The notes under the pieces: generated by a model
Told to the model about the DNA's origin: nothing
The model's input: the letters and a program-made list of their open reading frames with translations, nothing else
Databases searched by the model: none
In this document: piece by piece, positions 7,377 through 15,313 of the stretch
How positions within the stretch are numbered: the first letter of the stretch is position 1
Layout: each line of letters begins with the position of its first letter
Assembly: GCA_022510425.1 (NCBI GenBank)
Contig: JAFLTO010000010.1
Coordinates: 1 to 64,000, forward strand
Reading direction: 5' to 3'
Length of the DNA stretch: 64,000 nt
From: Muribaculaceae bacterium
GTDB lineage: Bacteria; Bacteroidota; Bacteroidia; Bacteroidales; Muribaculaceae
Made by a program: the position numbers and the translations under genes

Positions 7377-8770
7377 AATTAACATATAAATTCCTTATCA
7401 TTTCAATTGTGGTGGTATTGGCGGGGTGTTCCGGAGTGAAGAATCTCACCAAACCCCAACTTCAGCTTCCCATTTCTCTTGAAGAGGGGGAATCTCTGGA
7501 TTCGCTAACTATTGCCGACCTGGGATGGTGGGAATTCTATGGAGATGATTATCTGAAAGAGATTATCAACCGTGTGTTGAAGGAAAATAAAAATCTCCTG
7601 ATAGCTGCTGAAAGGGTAGAGCAGGCAAGGTATCTCTACAAAGTTGATAATGCAAGCCTTTTCCCGGAACTTTCTTTCCGTCTGCCATGGAATCATGAGA
7701 CCAATCATTATTACAAGGAATTGGACTTGATTGACCCTGAAATCGGTGTAAAGGCCACAATCAATTGGGAAGTGGACCTTTTCGGAAGTCTTCGTTGGAA
7801 TAAAAAGAAATCCATGGCTCAATACCGGGCTTCATTAGATGAGGAAAGGGCTATGAGAATGGTGCTGGTGGCCGAGACAGCCACAGCTTATTTCAGACTG
7901 GTGGCTCTCGATAACGAACTCTCAATCGTGAAATCCACGATGGAAACACGTGAAGAAGGCGTTCGTCTGGCCCGGCTCCGTTTTAACGGGGGCCTTACTT
8001 CAGAAACTGTATATCAACAGGCCCAGGTGCAATATGCCACAGCGGCAGCCCTTATCCCTAATCTCGAATATAATATTAAAGTGGCTGAAAATCAACTTCT
8101 GCTTTTGATGGGTTCCCTTCCTGATCAAGAAGTGAAAAGATCGTCAGGACTGAAAGACAACTCATTGCCGCAAAGGCTTCCATTGGGCATACCGTCAGCA
8201 CTGCTGGAACGGCGACCCGATATAAAGGCATCTGAAGAAAAATTGCAGGCCGCAGTGGCAAATGTGGGCTACACTTACGCAAAGCGATTCCCTTCTCTGA
8301 ATATAGAACTCACCGGGGGTCTTGAAGACAATGATTTCAAGAACCTTTTCCGTTCTCCTTTCAGTTATGTGGCGGAAAATTTTGTAGCTCCTTTATTTGA
8401 TTTCGGGAAAAGAAAAAACAGATATAAGGCAGCAATAGCCGCTTATAATGAATCCCGATTGGATTATGAGCAAAAGGTGCTGCAAGCTTTCAATGAGGTA
8501 GACAACGCTCTCATGCGATATAATTCCGCACGGCGGGCTGTCACCAAAGATACCGAACTTCTCGAGGCTGCCGATAAATATCAGGAACTCACTTGGAAAC
8601 AATATCGGGGTGGGACTATCAACTATATTGATGTGCTCGATGCTCAACGAAGATATTTCGATGCTCAAATCGCCCGTATGAATGCCATTCGTGATGAACA
8701 TTTCGCTCTTGTGCAGCTTTATAAAGCTCTGGGCGGTGGCTGGCAATTAGAAAATGAGGAAACTAATTGA
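7373..8770 (+). CDS. RND outer-membrane factor lipoprotein (NodT/TolC family)
   Basis: A signal peptide with lipobox 'VVLAGC' (Cys19) indicates a lipid-anchored outer-membrane channel of the NodT/OprM type, 465 residues. It contains the two typical OEP repeats: 'LRFNGGLTSETVYQQAQ' in the first half and 'YRGGTINYIDVLDAQRRYFDAQ' near the C-terminus, plus the conserved 'GIPSALLERRPDIKASEEKLQAAVANVGY' region. It is translationally coupled to the pump by an ATGA overlap at 7373-7376. Together the three genes should form a complete tripartite pump. Confidence 0.92.
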   Translation: MKLTYKFLIISIVVVLAGCSGVKNLTKPQLQLPISLEEGESLDSLTIADLGWWEFYGDDYLKEIINRVLKENKNLLIAAERVEQARYLYKVDNASLFPELSFRLPWNHETNHYYKELDLIDPEIGVKATINWEVDLFGSLRWNKKKSMAQYRASLDEERAMRMVLVAETATAYFRLVALDNELSIVKSTMETREEGVRLARLRFNGGLTSETVYQQAQVQYATAAALIPNLEYNIKVAENQLLLLMGSLPDQEVKRSSGLKDNSLPQRLPLGIPSALLERRPDIKASEEKLQAAVANVGYTYAKRFPSLNIELTGGLEDNDFKNLFRSPFSYVAENFVAPLFDFGKRKNRYKAAIAAYNESRLDYEQKVLQAFNEVDNALMRYNSARRAVTKDTELLEAADKYQELTWKQYRGGTINYIDVLDAQRRYFDAQIARMNAIRDEHFALVQLYKALGGGWQLENEETN

Positions 8771-8801
8771 TGATTATGTAGGTGTAAAACCTATTTTTCG
8801 G

Positions 8802-8809
8802 TATATTTG
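8802..8809 (+). promoter_or_regulatory. Candidate -7 box for the second efflux operon
   Basis: TATATTTG matches TAnnTTTG and lies 22 nt before the ATG at 8832. The -33 TTTG is not well conserved. Its position 3' of the RND operon suggests separate transcription of the TolC/HlyD/ABC-2 genes. Confidence 0.45.
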
Positions 8810-8831
8810 CCGTGCCTTTCATCAATTGAAC

Positions 8832-10262
8832 ATGAGACATTTTTTCACTTCCCTTCTGATATTGGGAGCCTCCATATCTGCTTTGGCTCAGGTGAGTCTG
8901 GATTCCTGTAGAAATATGGCTTTAAGAAACAATAAGTTGATCCGTATGGCTCAGGAAAACCTTAAGGGGGCTTCTTCACTTAAAGACGCTGCCAAAGCGG
9001 CTTATCTCCCGGGAATTGATTTCACCGGAACATATTTCTACAATCAACGTATCATTAATCTCCTTGGAGAGGATGCCAAACTTCCCACTATGAGTTTCGA
9101 TCCCTCCACAGGTTCATATCAGTATAATATTGTTAAAGGGCCAGACGGAAAACCTGTTATCAATCCTGAAACCGGCAGCTATATCCCCTCGGAAGTGGCA
9201 GTTATCCCCAAGGAGGCTTTAAGCTACGACATTCATAATGTTTTTGCAGGAGCTTTTACTCTGACTCAGCCTGTGTATATGGGCGGTCAGATAAGGGCGC
9301 TCAATCAAATTGCCGGTTTCGGCGAAAAAATTACCTCTGCCATGAGCAACAACGTGACTCAAGAAATCATCTATTCCGTTGACGAAGCTTATTGGACTGT
9401 GGTGTCTCTCAGAGAAAAGAAAAAACTTGCTGAAAGTTTCGTTGCGCTCACCGATTCACTTTGCAATAATGTAAGAATCATGCTTGAGGAAGGTGTGGCG
9501 ACTAAAAGCGATCTGCTTTCGGTAGAAGTAAGGGTAAACGAGGCAAATATTGCTTTGGTAAAGGTAGATAACGGCCTCACACTTTCCCGTATGGCTCTTG
9601 CTCAGATTTGTGGGTTGCCTCCTAATACTCAAATGGAACTCTCGGATGAGAATCTCCCCCAAGCGACCCCACAATCCTTCGGACGCGATGTGAATATCGA
9701 AGATGTATATTCACGTCGTCAAGACCTCGAAATCATTCGCCAGACTATCAACCTCCTCAAAAGTCGGGAGAAGTTATCGTTGTCGGAACTATTGCCTAAA
9801 ATAGCGGTAGTGGGAGCTTATGAATTCTCAAATCCGAATGTTATCGATGGTTTTAAGAAAAGATTTGGTGGCGGTTTCAGTGTCGGTGCAATGCTGCAGG
9901 TTCCTATCTGGCATTGGGGCGGCGATTACAAAAGATATAAGGCTGCAAAATCTAACACCACAGCCCAACGACTCCTTTTGGAGGACCTCGAAGAAAAGGT
10001 GCAACTTCAGGTAAGTCAGGCTCAATTTTCTCTCGACGAGGCAGAAAAAACTTTCAAAATGGCGTCCCTTAACTTAAAGAAAGCCGATGAAAATCTTTAT
10101 CAGGCTCAAATAGGTTTCAAGGAGGGTGTTCTCACCACAAGTGATGTCTTGGCTGCACAGACGGCTTGGCTCGGTGCTAATTCAGAAAAAATCGATGCCG
10201 AAATCGGTATAAGACTGGCTAACACATATCTCTCCAAAGTGCTTGGCGATATGCCTTATTGA
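8832..10262 (+). CDS. TolC family outer-membrane efflux protein
   Basis: I choose ATG 8832 (476 residues) because it begins a clear signal peptide ('MRHFFTSLLILGASISALAQ') and follows a -7 box; the track's start at 8754 lies inside the preceding gene and upstream of that box. The mature part has the OEP repeats of TolC, with 'EEGVATKSDLLSVEVRVNEANIAL' and 'FKEGVLTTSDVLAAQTAWL' as the paired coiled-coil segments. There is no lipobox, so it is a TolC-like rather than a NodT-like channel. It is the first gene of a second export system with the HlyD and two ABC-2 permease genes that follow (54 bp to the next gene). Confidence 0.9.
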   Translation: MRHFFTSLLILGASISALAQVSLDSCRNMALRNNKLIRMAQENLKGASSLKDAAKAAYLPGIDFTGTYFYNQRIINLLGEDAKLPTMSFDPSTGSYQYNIVKGPDGKPVINPETGSYIPSEVAVIPKEALSYDIHNVFAGAFTLTQPVYMGGQIRALNQIAGFGEKITSAMSNNVTQEIIYSVDEAYWTVVSLREKKKLAESFVALTDSLCNNVRIMLEEGVATKSDLLSVEVRVNEANIALVKVDNGLTLSRMALAQICGLPPNTQMELSDENLPQATPQSFGRDVNIEDVYSRRQDLEIIRQTINLLKSREKLSLSELLPKIAVVGAYEFSNPNVIDGFKKRFGGGFSVGAMLQVPIWHWGGDYKRYKAAKSNTTAQRLLLEDLEEKVQLQVSQAQFSLDEAEKTFKMASLNLKKADENLYQAQIGFKEGVLTTSDVLAAQTAWLGANSEKIDAEIGIRLANTYLSKVLGDMPY

Positions 10263-10316
10263 TATATTTTTAATCCGAATGGAAAATTGAATCTTTGAAA
10301 ATGAAAATTTCTCATT

Positions 10317-11357
10317 ATGGAATCTCATAATACTTCCACCCCTCTCTCCAATCCTCAAAACAATGAAGAAGCTGTGTCGGCCAAAGACCGGATGCTTATT
10401 CTCACTATTGTTGTGGTGATCCTTATATTGGCCGGACTCGCTATCCTCGGTTTTCTCGTTATAAAACAAGGTCCCGACACAGTACAAGGGCAGGCCGATG
10501 CCACTGAAATTAGAATTTCCGGCAAACTTCCCGGTCGTGTGGAAGAAATTTTTGTAGAGGAAGGCGACAGGGTGAAGAAAGGTGATACCTTGGTTCACAT
10601 TCATTCCTCTTTGGTAGATGCCCGTTTGGGTCAGGCTGAAGCTATGGAAAGTGCTGCACAGGCTGCCAACGCCAAAGTGGATGCCGGAACACGATCTCAG
10701 ATTGTTAAAGCTGCTTATGAACTTTGGCAACAGGCTCTTGCGGCTGAAGGTATAGCCAAGAAAACCTACGACCGTATGGAAGCTTTATATGCAAAAGGAG
10801 TGATCAGTGAACAGAAACGAGACGAAGCTAAGGCTGCCTATCAGGCTGCTACTGCGGGTGTGGCAGCTGCGGAAAGTCAATATTCTCTTGCAAAGGCAGG
10901 TGCTCAAAAAGAAGACAAAGAGGCGGCCGCTGCTATGGTGAATGTGGCTAAAGGGGGAGTAAACGAAGTGACAGCCCTCCTTGAGGACCAATACCTTGTG
11001 GCCCCTTACGACGGGGAGATAACGGAGATTTATCCTAATGTTTCTGAGCTTGTGGCAACCGGCGCCCCGATTATGTCGTTGCAGAAAGACGACCATTGGG
11101 TGGTGTTCAATGTAAGGGAAACCCTATTAAAGGATATCACCACGGGCACCGTTTTGAAAATTCGTATCCCGGCTTTGGATATTGTGACTGATGCAAAAGT
11201 ATTCTACATTAAAGATTTGGGCACTTATGCTAACTGGCAGGCCACAAAGTCAACGGGAGATTATGATGCACGCACTTTCCAGGTTAAGGCAAAACCGACT
11301 GAAAAGATAGAAAATCTGCGCCCGGGTATGTCAGTAATCCTCGAAAACCATAAATAA
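10317..11357 (+). CDS. HlyD family periplasmic adaptor (EmrA/YhiI-like)
   Basis: At 346 residues this is the usual size for the HlyD/EmrA type. A cytosolic N-terminus of about 27 residues leads to one TM helix (about 28-48, 'LTIVVVILILAGLAILGFLVI'). Then comes the lipoyl half 'RISGKLPGRVEEIFVEEGDRVKKGD', an Ala-rich coiled-coil hairpin, and the second half 'LVAPYDGEITEIYPNVSELVATGAPI', followed by the beta-barrel. It should link the ABC-2 permeases encoded next to the TolC protein encoded before it. The gap to the next gene (50 bp) contains another ATCCC-type tract. Confidence 0.9.
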   Translation: MESHNTSTPLSNPQNNEEAVSAKDRMLILTIVVVILILAGLAILGFLVIKQGPDTVQGQADATEIRISGKLPGRVEEIFVEEGDRVKKGDTLVHIHSSLVDARLGQAEAMESAAQAANAKVDAGTRSQIVKAAYELWQQALAAEGIAKKTYDRMEALYAKGVISEQKRDEAKAAYQAATAGVAAAESQYSLAKAGAQKEDKEAAAAMVNVAKGGVNEVTALLEDQYLVAPYDGEITEIYPNVSELVATGAPIMSLQKDDHWVVFNVRETLLKDITTGTVLKIRIPALDIVTDAKVFYIKDLGTYANWQATKSTGDYDARTFQVKAKPTEKIENLRPGMSVILENHK

Positions 11358-11407
11358 TACCCAATTCTCCATCCCTCATACCCCAACCCTCATCCCTCAT
11401 CCCTATT

Positions 11408-12559
11408 ATGAAGGCAATATTCATAAGAAGCGTACTCCAATTGGTGAGAAGACCTATTTATTGGGTCGCTTTCTTCTTATTGCCTTTGTTCTGCTTCATG
11501 CTTCTCACAAGCCTTATGCAGGAAGGACTGCCCTCGAAAGTTCCGGCTGCTATGATTGATAAAGATGGTTCTTCTCTTTCACGCAATGTAACCCAAAACC
11601 TCGGTGGTATGCAAATGGTTGACCTTAAAGAATCATGCAACAGCTACACTGAAGCGAGGCATCTTATGCAGAAGGGGGATATTTTTGGATTTTTCCTGAT
11701 ACCTGAAAATTTTGAAAGAGACTTGTTGTCGGGCAGAAAACCGGTAATTACTTTCTACACCAATATGACTTATTTCGTGCCTGCTTCAATTCTTTTCAAG
11801 ACATTTAAAACCACAGCGCTCTATACAAAAGCCGGAGTGGCAATGACTGTTTTGGAATCAGTGGGGGCTTCGCCTCAAGAAGTCACGCCTTTGCTTCTGC
11901 CGATTAATATTCAGGCAAGAGGTATCCATAATCCTGGACTGAACTATGCTATATATCTTTGCAATTCTTTTATCCCGGGGGTGTTGGAATTAATGATTTT
12001 TTTAGTCACTTGTTTCAGTTTAGGACAGGAAATAAAATACGGCACGTCATCAAAACTTCTTGCTATGGCTAAGGGCTCGATTGTGAAAGCTCTCTTTGCC
12101 AAACTCCTTCCACAAACTTTGATATGGATTGTCATAGCAATTTTTATGGAGTCATGGTTGTTCGGTATAAACGGTTATCCGGTTTATGGCTCTTGGTTCT
12201 GGCTTACTCTCTCCGAAATAATGTTTGTTTTGGCTTGTCAAGGTTGGGCCCTCTTCTTCTTCGGGGTATTGCCTAATCTTCGACTTTCTTTATCGGTGAG
12301 TGCTCTGTTGGGTATCTTGGCCTTCTCGATCGCTGCTTTCTCTTTCCCTGTGCAAAGCATGTATGGGGCTATCAGCATATTCTCTTGGATTTTGCCGGTG
12401 CGTTACAACCTGCTCATTTATATCGACCAGGCTCTCAATGGGGTGGATATATATTATTCGAGAATATGGTTTGTTGCATATATCGTTTTCATGATTCTTC
12501 CGTTCACCATGCTATGGAGAATTAAACGTGAAATGTTAAAACCGGTCTACGCTCCTTAA
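11408..12559 (+). CDS. ABC-2 type permease (YhhJ/YbhR-like)
   Basis: The 383-residue membrane protein has the ABC2_membrane_3 layout: an N-terminal TM (about 15-35), a large extracytoplasmic domain ('VPAAMIDKDGSSLSRNVTQNL' is the typical start), and five or six TM segments in the C-terminal half, with 'LPVRYNLLIYIDQALNGVD' near the end. Such permeases normally pair with an ABC ATPase, and none is encoded here. The next gene is a paralogue 13 bp downstream, so the two probably form a heterodimer. The exported substrate is unknown. Confidence 0.85.
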   Translation: MKAIFIRSVLQLVRRPIYWVAFFLLPLFCFMLLTSLMQEGLPSKVPAAMIDKDGSSLSRNVTQNLGGMQMVDLKESCNSYTEARHLMQKGDIFGFFLIPENFERDLLSGRKPVITFYTNMTYFVPASILFKTFKTTALYTKAGVAMTVLESVGASPQEVTPLLLPINIQARGIHNPGLNYAIYLCNSFIPGVLELMIFLVTCFSLGQEIKYGTSSKLLAMAKGSIVKALFAKLLPQTLIWIVIAIFMESWLFGINGYPVYGSWFWLTLSEIMFVLACQGWALFFFGVLPNLRLSLSVSALLGILAFSIAAFSFPVQSMYGAISIFSWILPVRYNLLIYIDQALNGVDIYYSRIWFVAYIVFMILPFTMLWRIKREMLKPVYAP

Positions 12560-12572
12560 AATTTGCGTCTCC

Positions 12573-13781
12573 ATGAACATGTTCAAGCAATTGTTTAAGG
12601 TTTATTGCCAGGAATTCAGGCTCGTGATCCGTGATCCCGGCATCATAATATTCTTTCTTTTCCTTCCTTTGGCCTACCCGGTGATATATTCACTCATATA
12701 TAACCCCGAACTCGTGCGTGAAGTGGCTGTTGTTGTGGTTGACAATGATCGCTCGTCGATAAGCCGTGAGTTAGTGCGAAATTTCGATGCTACCCAGGAA
12801 GCATGGGTGATCGGTTATGCCGCTGATCTGGCTGAGGCACGCAGGGCTATGGATAATCATGATTGTTATGCTATACTTGAAATACCCGAGGGTTTCGGAA
12901 AACGCATAGACAATAACCAGCAAGGGGAAGCTGTGCTTTATTGTGAAATGAGTCTTTTGCTAAGGTATCGATCTTTACTGGTGGCTTCTACTAATGTGGC
13001 GCAGGCTATGGGTGCAGAAATACTTTCCGAGAAAATAGATTTGATTGCTCCTTTGGCTGAAACCATTGTAGACGGTGATCTTATGCCGATAAAGAATATA
13101 ACGATGGGTAATATTGAAGGAGGTTTCGACTCATTTATTATGCCAGGTGTTCTTATCCTCATTTTGCATCAATGCATAATTCTTGCTTCTGGAATGGCTG
13201 GCGGCGCTAAACGGGAACGACCATCTTTAATCGGATACAATTCTTTCAATGAACAACCATCGGTGTTGATGACAATGTTTGGCCAAATGCTTTGCTACAT
13301 CACCATTCTTATGGTGCCTATAATATATCTTGTTCATTATGTTCCGCTTATGTTCTCCTTCCCGATGGCTGGAAATCTTTTCGAGATACTGATGTTCCTT
13401 TTGCCAATGGTGTTGGCTTGTGTGGGTCTCGGTTGGTGTTTCCAAGGGGTAGTATGGGAAAGGGAAGCGGTTTTTGTGCTTTGGGTTGTCACTTCTGTGA
13501 TTTTCCTTTTCCTGTCCGGACTTACCTGGCCGCGCTATGCTATGCCCGGTTTCTGGAAAGCCATAAGTGATTGTATACCGGCCACATGGGGCATGGAGGG
13601 CTTCATTAAGATGAATACCAACGGAGCCTCCTTGGCTCAGGTGAGCAAATGTTATATTAATCTTTGGATCTTGGCGGGAACTTATATGATGGCAGCTTAT
13701 TGTGTGCAACGATGGGTGGTACGTCCCTCTGTGCTCAAAGGATTCAATGCCTATCCAAAAATCAAATCCGATTCCATATGA
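12573..13781 (+). CDS. ABC-2 type permease, second subunit
   Basis: This 402-residue protein is a paralogue of the preceding gene and has the same plan: 'DPGIIIFFLFLPLAYPVIYSLIYN' (TM1), an extracytoplasmic domain beginning 'VAVVVVDNDRSSISRELVRNFDAT', then a C-terminal membrane domain with 'PRYAMPGFWKAISDCIPATWGMEGFIKMN', typical of ABC2_membrane_3 proteins. It is the last gene of the TolC-HlyD-permease-permease set. No ATPase follows: the next gene is a small lipoprotein with its own promoter. Confidence 0.85.
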   Translation: MNMFKQLFKVYCQEFRLVIRDPGIIIFFLFLPLAYPVIYSLIYNPELVREVAVVVVDNDRSSISRELVRNFDATQEAWVIGYAADLAEARRAMDNHDCYAILEIPEGFGKRIDNNQQGEAVLYCEMSLLLRYRSLLVASTNVAQAMGAEILSEKIDLIAPLAETIVDGDLMPIKNITMGNIEGGFDSFIMPGVLILILHQCIILASGMAGGAKRERPSLIGYNSFNEQPSVLMTMFGQMLCYITILMVPIIYLVHYVPLMFSFPMAGNLFEILMFLLPMVLACVGLGWCFQGVVWEREAVFVLWVVTSVIFLFLSGLTWPRYAMPGFWKAISDCIPATWGMEGFIKMNTNGASLAQVSKCYINLWILAGTYMMAAYCVQRWVVRPSVLKGFNAYPKIKSDSI

Positions 13782-13922
13782 ATATATCTTGTGGAAAATG
13801 ATTTTATTGATATTTCGCGATTGCGATATGTTAAAAATTGGAGATAATTATGGTGTGGAATTAACATAACATTGTTAAAAATGTGAGAAAAATATGTTAT
13901 AAAGCAAAAAAATAACTTGTTT

Positions 13923-13955
13923 TTTGTTGCAAACTAAAAATATATATTAACTTTG
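13923..13955 (+). promoter_or_regulatory. Promoter of the small acidic lipoprotein gene
   Basis: TTTG (13923-13926), a 21-nt spacer and TAACTTTG (13948-13955) match the Bacteroidetes consensus. This predicts a leader of roughly 45 nt before ATG 14006. The surrounding DNA is very AT-rich. Confidence 0.8.
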
Positions 13956-14005
13956 CACCGTTTTTGATAGCAAATATTGTTTTATTATTTTAATTTTTAT
14001 TTGAG

Positions 14006-14227
14006 ATGAAAAAAGTATTTCTTTCACTTGCAGTTATTTGCAGCGTAGCTCTCGTTAGCTGTGGTGGTAACAAAGCTGAAAAAGAAGAGGCTCAAGAAGA
14101 AGCCGCTCCTGTTGAGGAAGTAGTAGCAGACGCAGCTGTTGTATCTGACACACTTGCAAACGATTCAGTTGTTAACGACACTGTTGTTGCTGTAGCTGCT
14201 GAAGCAGCTCCTGCTCAGGCTCAATAA
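14006..14227 (+). CDS. Small acidic Ala/Val/Glu-rich lipoprotein
   Basis: The 73-residue precursor has a lipoprotein signal peptide 'MKKVFLSLAVICSVALVSC' with Cys19 as the lipidated residue. The mature part (about 55 residues) is low-complexity: 'KEEAQEEAAPVEEVVADAAVV...' with repeated Glu, Ala, Val and Asp and only two Lys. No domain is recognisable; it is probably disordered or weakly helical. The gene is a single unit, with a strong consensus promoter before it and a terminator after it, and it uses few codons repeatedly (GCT, GTT, GAA), which suggests high expression. Comparable small lipoproteins of unknown function are common in Bacteroidales. Confidence 0.8.
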   Translation: MKKVFLSLAVICSVALVSCGGNKAEKEEAQEEAAPVEEVVADAAVVSDTLANDSVVNDTVVAVAAEAAPAQAQ

Positions 14228-14265
14228 TGCGACTCTAAGCAAGAAAAAAGACAAAAAGCAAAGAT

Positions 14266-14298
14266 AGCCGGTTTTCTCTATGAGAAGGCCGGTTTTCT
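14266..14298 (+). terminator. Terminator of the small lipoprotein gene
   Basis: AGCCGGTTTTCTC-TAT-GAGAAGGCCGGTT forms a 13-bp stem with a few G-U pairs and is followed by TTCTTGT. It closes the monocistronic unit. Confidence 0.75.
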
Positions 14299-14341
14299 TG
14301 TATTATATATTATTATGAGTGCGTGTTATCTATTTTTTGAT

Positions 14342-14349
14342 TAATTTTG
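14342..14349 (+). promoter_or_regulatory. -7 box directly before the coiled-coil gene
   Basis: TAATTTTG matches TAnnTTTG and ends 7 nt before the ATG at 14357, so the transcript would have a leader of only a few nucleotides. No clear TTTG is seen at -33. Confidence 0.5.
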
Positions 14350-14356
14350 CATAGTT

Positions 14357-15274
14357 ATGAACAAGACTCAAAAAATTATTATTTTCGGCGGTGCCGGTGC
14401 TGTGCTATGCCTTATCGCACTTGTAATTATTCTTATCATTAATAATGCCAGTAGAACTGATCAGGTAAATGAGGCCAGAGCAGAAATGGAAAGCTTGAGG
14501 CTTGCCAACGATCGCCTTATGCTAACCAATGAGTTTAATCAACTCAACGCCGATTTCAGTCAATACGAAGACCAGCAGATATATCTCAAAAACGACTCGC
14601 TGGTGCAACAATACAATGAAGCTCGATTGAAAGTGGAGGGGCTTTTGGCTGAACTCGATGAGCAGAAGAAAAACAATGCCGCCAATCGTAAAAGAATCAA
14701 AGAACTTGAAGGCGAAATTGCAACCCTCAAAGGTATAGTGAAACATTATCTTGAAGAAATCAGGCGTCTCGGAGAAGAAAATGAAGGGCTACGGCAGGAA
14801 TTGGCTCAATCTAACGAAAGAAATGAAAAACTCTCCACTCAATACACTCAGGCCACAACTCAGAACAAGGAGCTTTCACAAACTGTGAAATTGGCCAAAA
14901 AACTTAACATAACCGGTCTTTCTTTCCAGGCTTACAATAAAAAAGGAAAAACCGAAAAGAATATCACTAAAGCAAAACAATTGGGTGTGAGTTTTATTGT
15001 GAGTCCTAACAATACGGCGAGTGCCGGAATGAAAGATTTCTACATTCGGATCCTTTCTCCTGAAGGAGCTTTGCTCGGTGGCGACATTTCTTTTGAATTA
15101 GACGGAAGCAATGTGGCAGCCACAGCCAAACGCCAGATGGAATACGCTAACGAAGAATTAAGTGTAAGTGTGTATTGGGATGTGAACACCACCCTTACAC
15201 CTGGAGATTATACCGTGGAGGTGTTTGCCGACGGCTACAGGTTAGCTTCCCGCCATTTCACAATGAAAAAATAA
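14357..15274 (+). CDS. Membrane-anchored coiled-coil protein of unknown function
   Basis: This 305-residue protein is not matched to a named family. It has one N-terminal TM helix (about residues 8-29, 'IIIFGGAGAVLCLIALVIILIIN') with a short cytosolic tail, then a long heptad-rich coiled coil (about 35-180; 'NRKRIKELEGEIATLKGIVKHYLEEIRRLGEENEGLRQEL'). A C-terminal globular, probably all-beta domain follows (about 185-305; 'FYIRILSPEGALLGG', 'LTPGDYTVEVFADGYRLASRHF'). The last part resembles an Ig-like or carbohydrate-binding-like sandwich. It sits 39 bp before pheT and may be co-transcribed. A structural or envelope-spanning role is an inference from shape only. Confidence 0.75.
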   Translation: MNKTQKIIIFGGAGAVLCLIALVIILIINNASRTDQVNEARAEMESLRLANDRLMLTNEFNQLNADFSQYEDQQIYLKNDSLVQQYNEARLKVEGLLAELDEQKKNNAANRKRIKELEGEIATLKGIVKHYLEEIRRLGEENEGLRQELAQSNERNEKLSTQYTQATTQNKELSQTVKLAKKLNITGLSFQAYNKKGKTEKNITKAKQLGVSFIVSPNNTASAGMKDFYIRILSPEGALLGGDISFELDGSNVAATAKRQMEYANEELSVSVYWDVNTTLTPGDYTVEVFADGYRLASRHFTMKK

Positions 15275-15313
15275 TAACAGCAATAACAACACTAACAACC
15301 CCAACAATAATAT

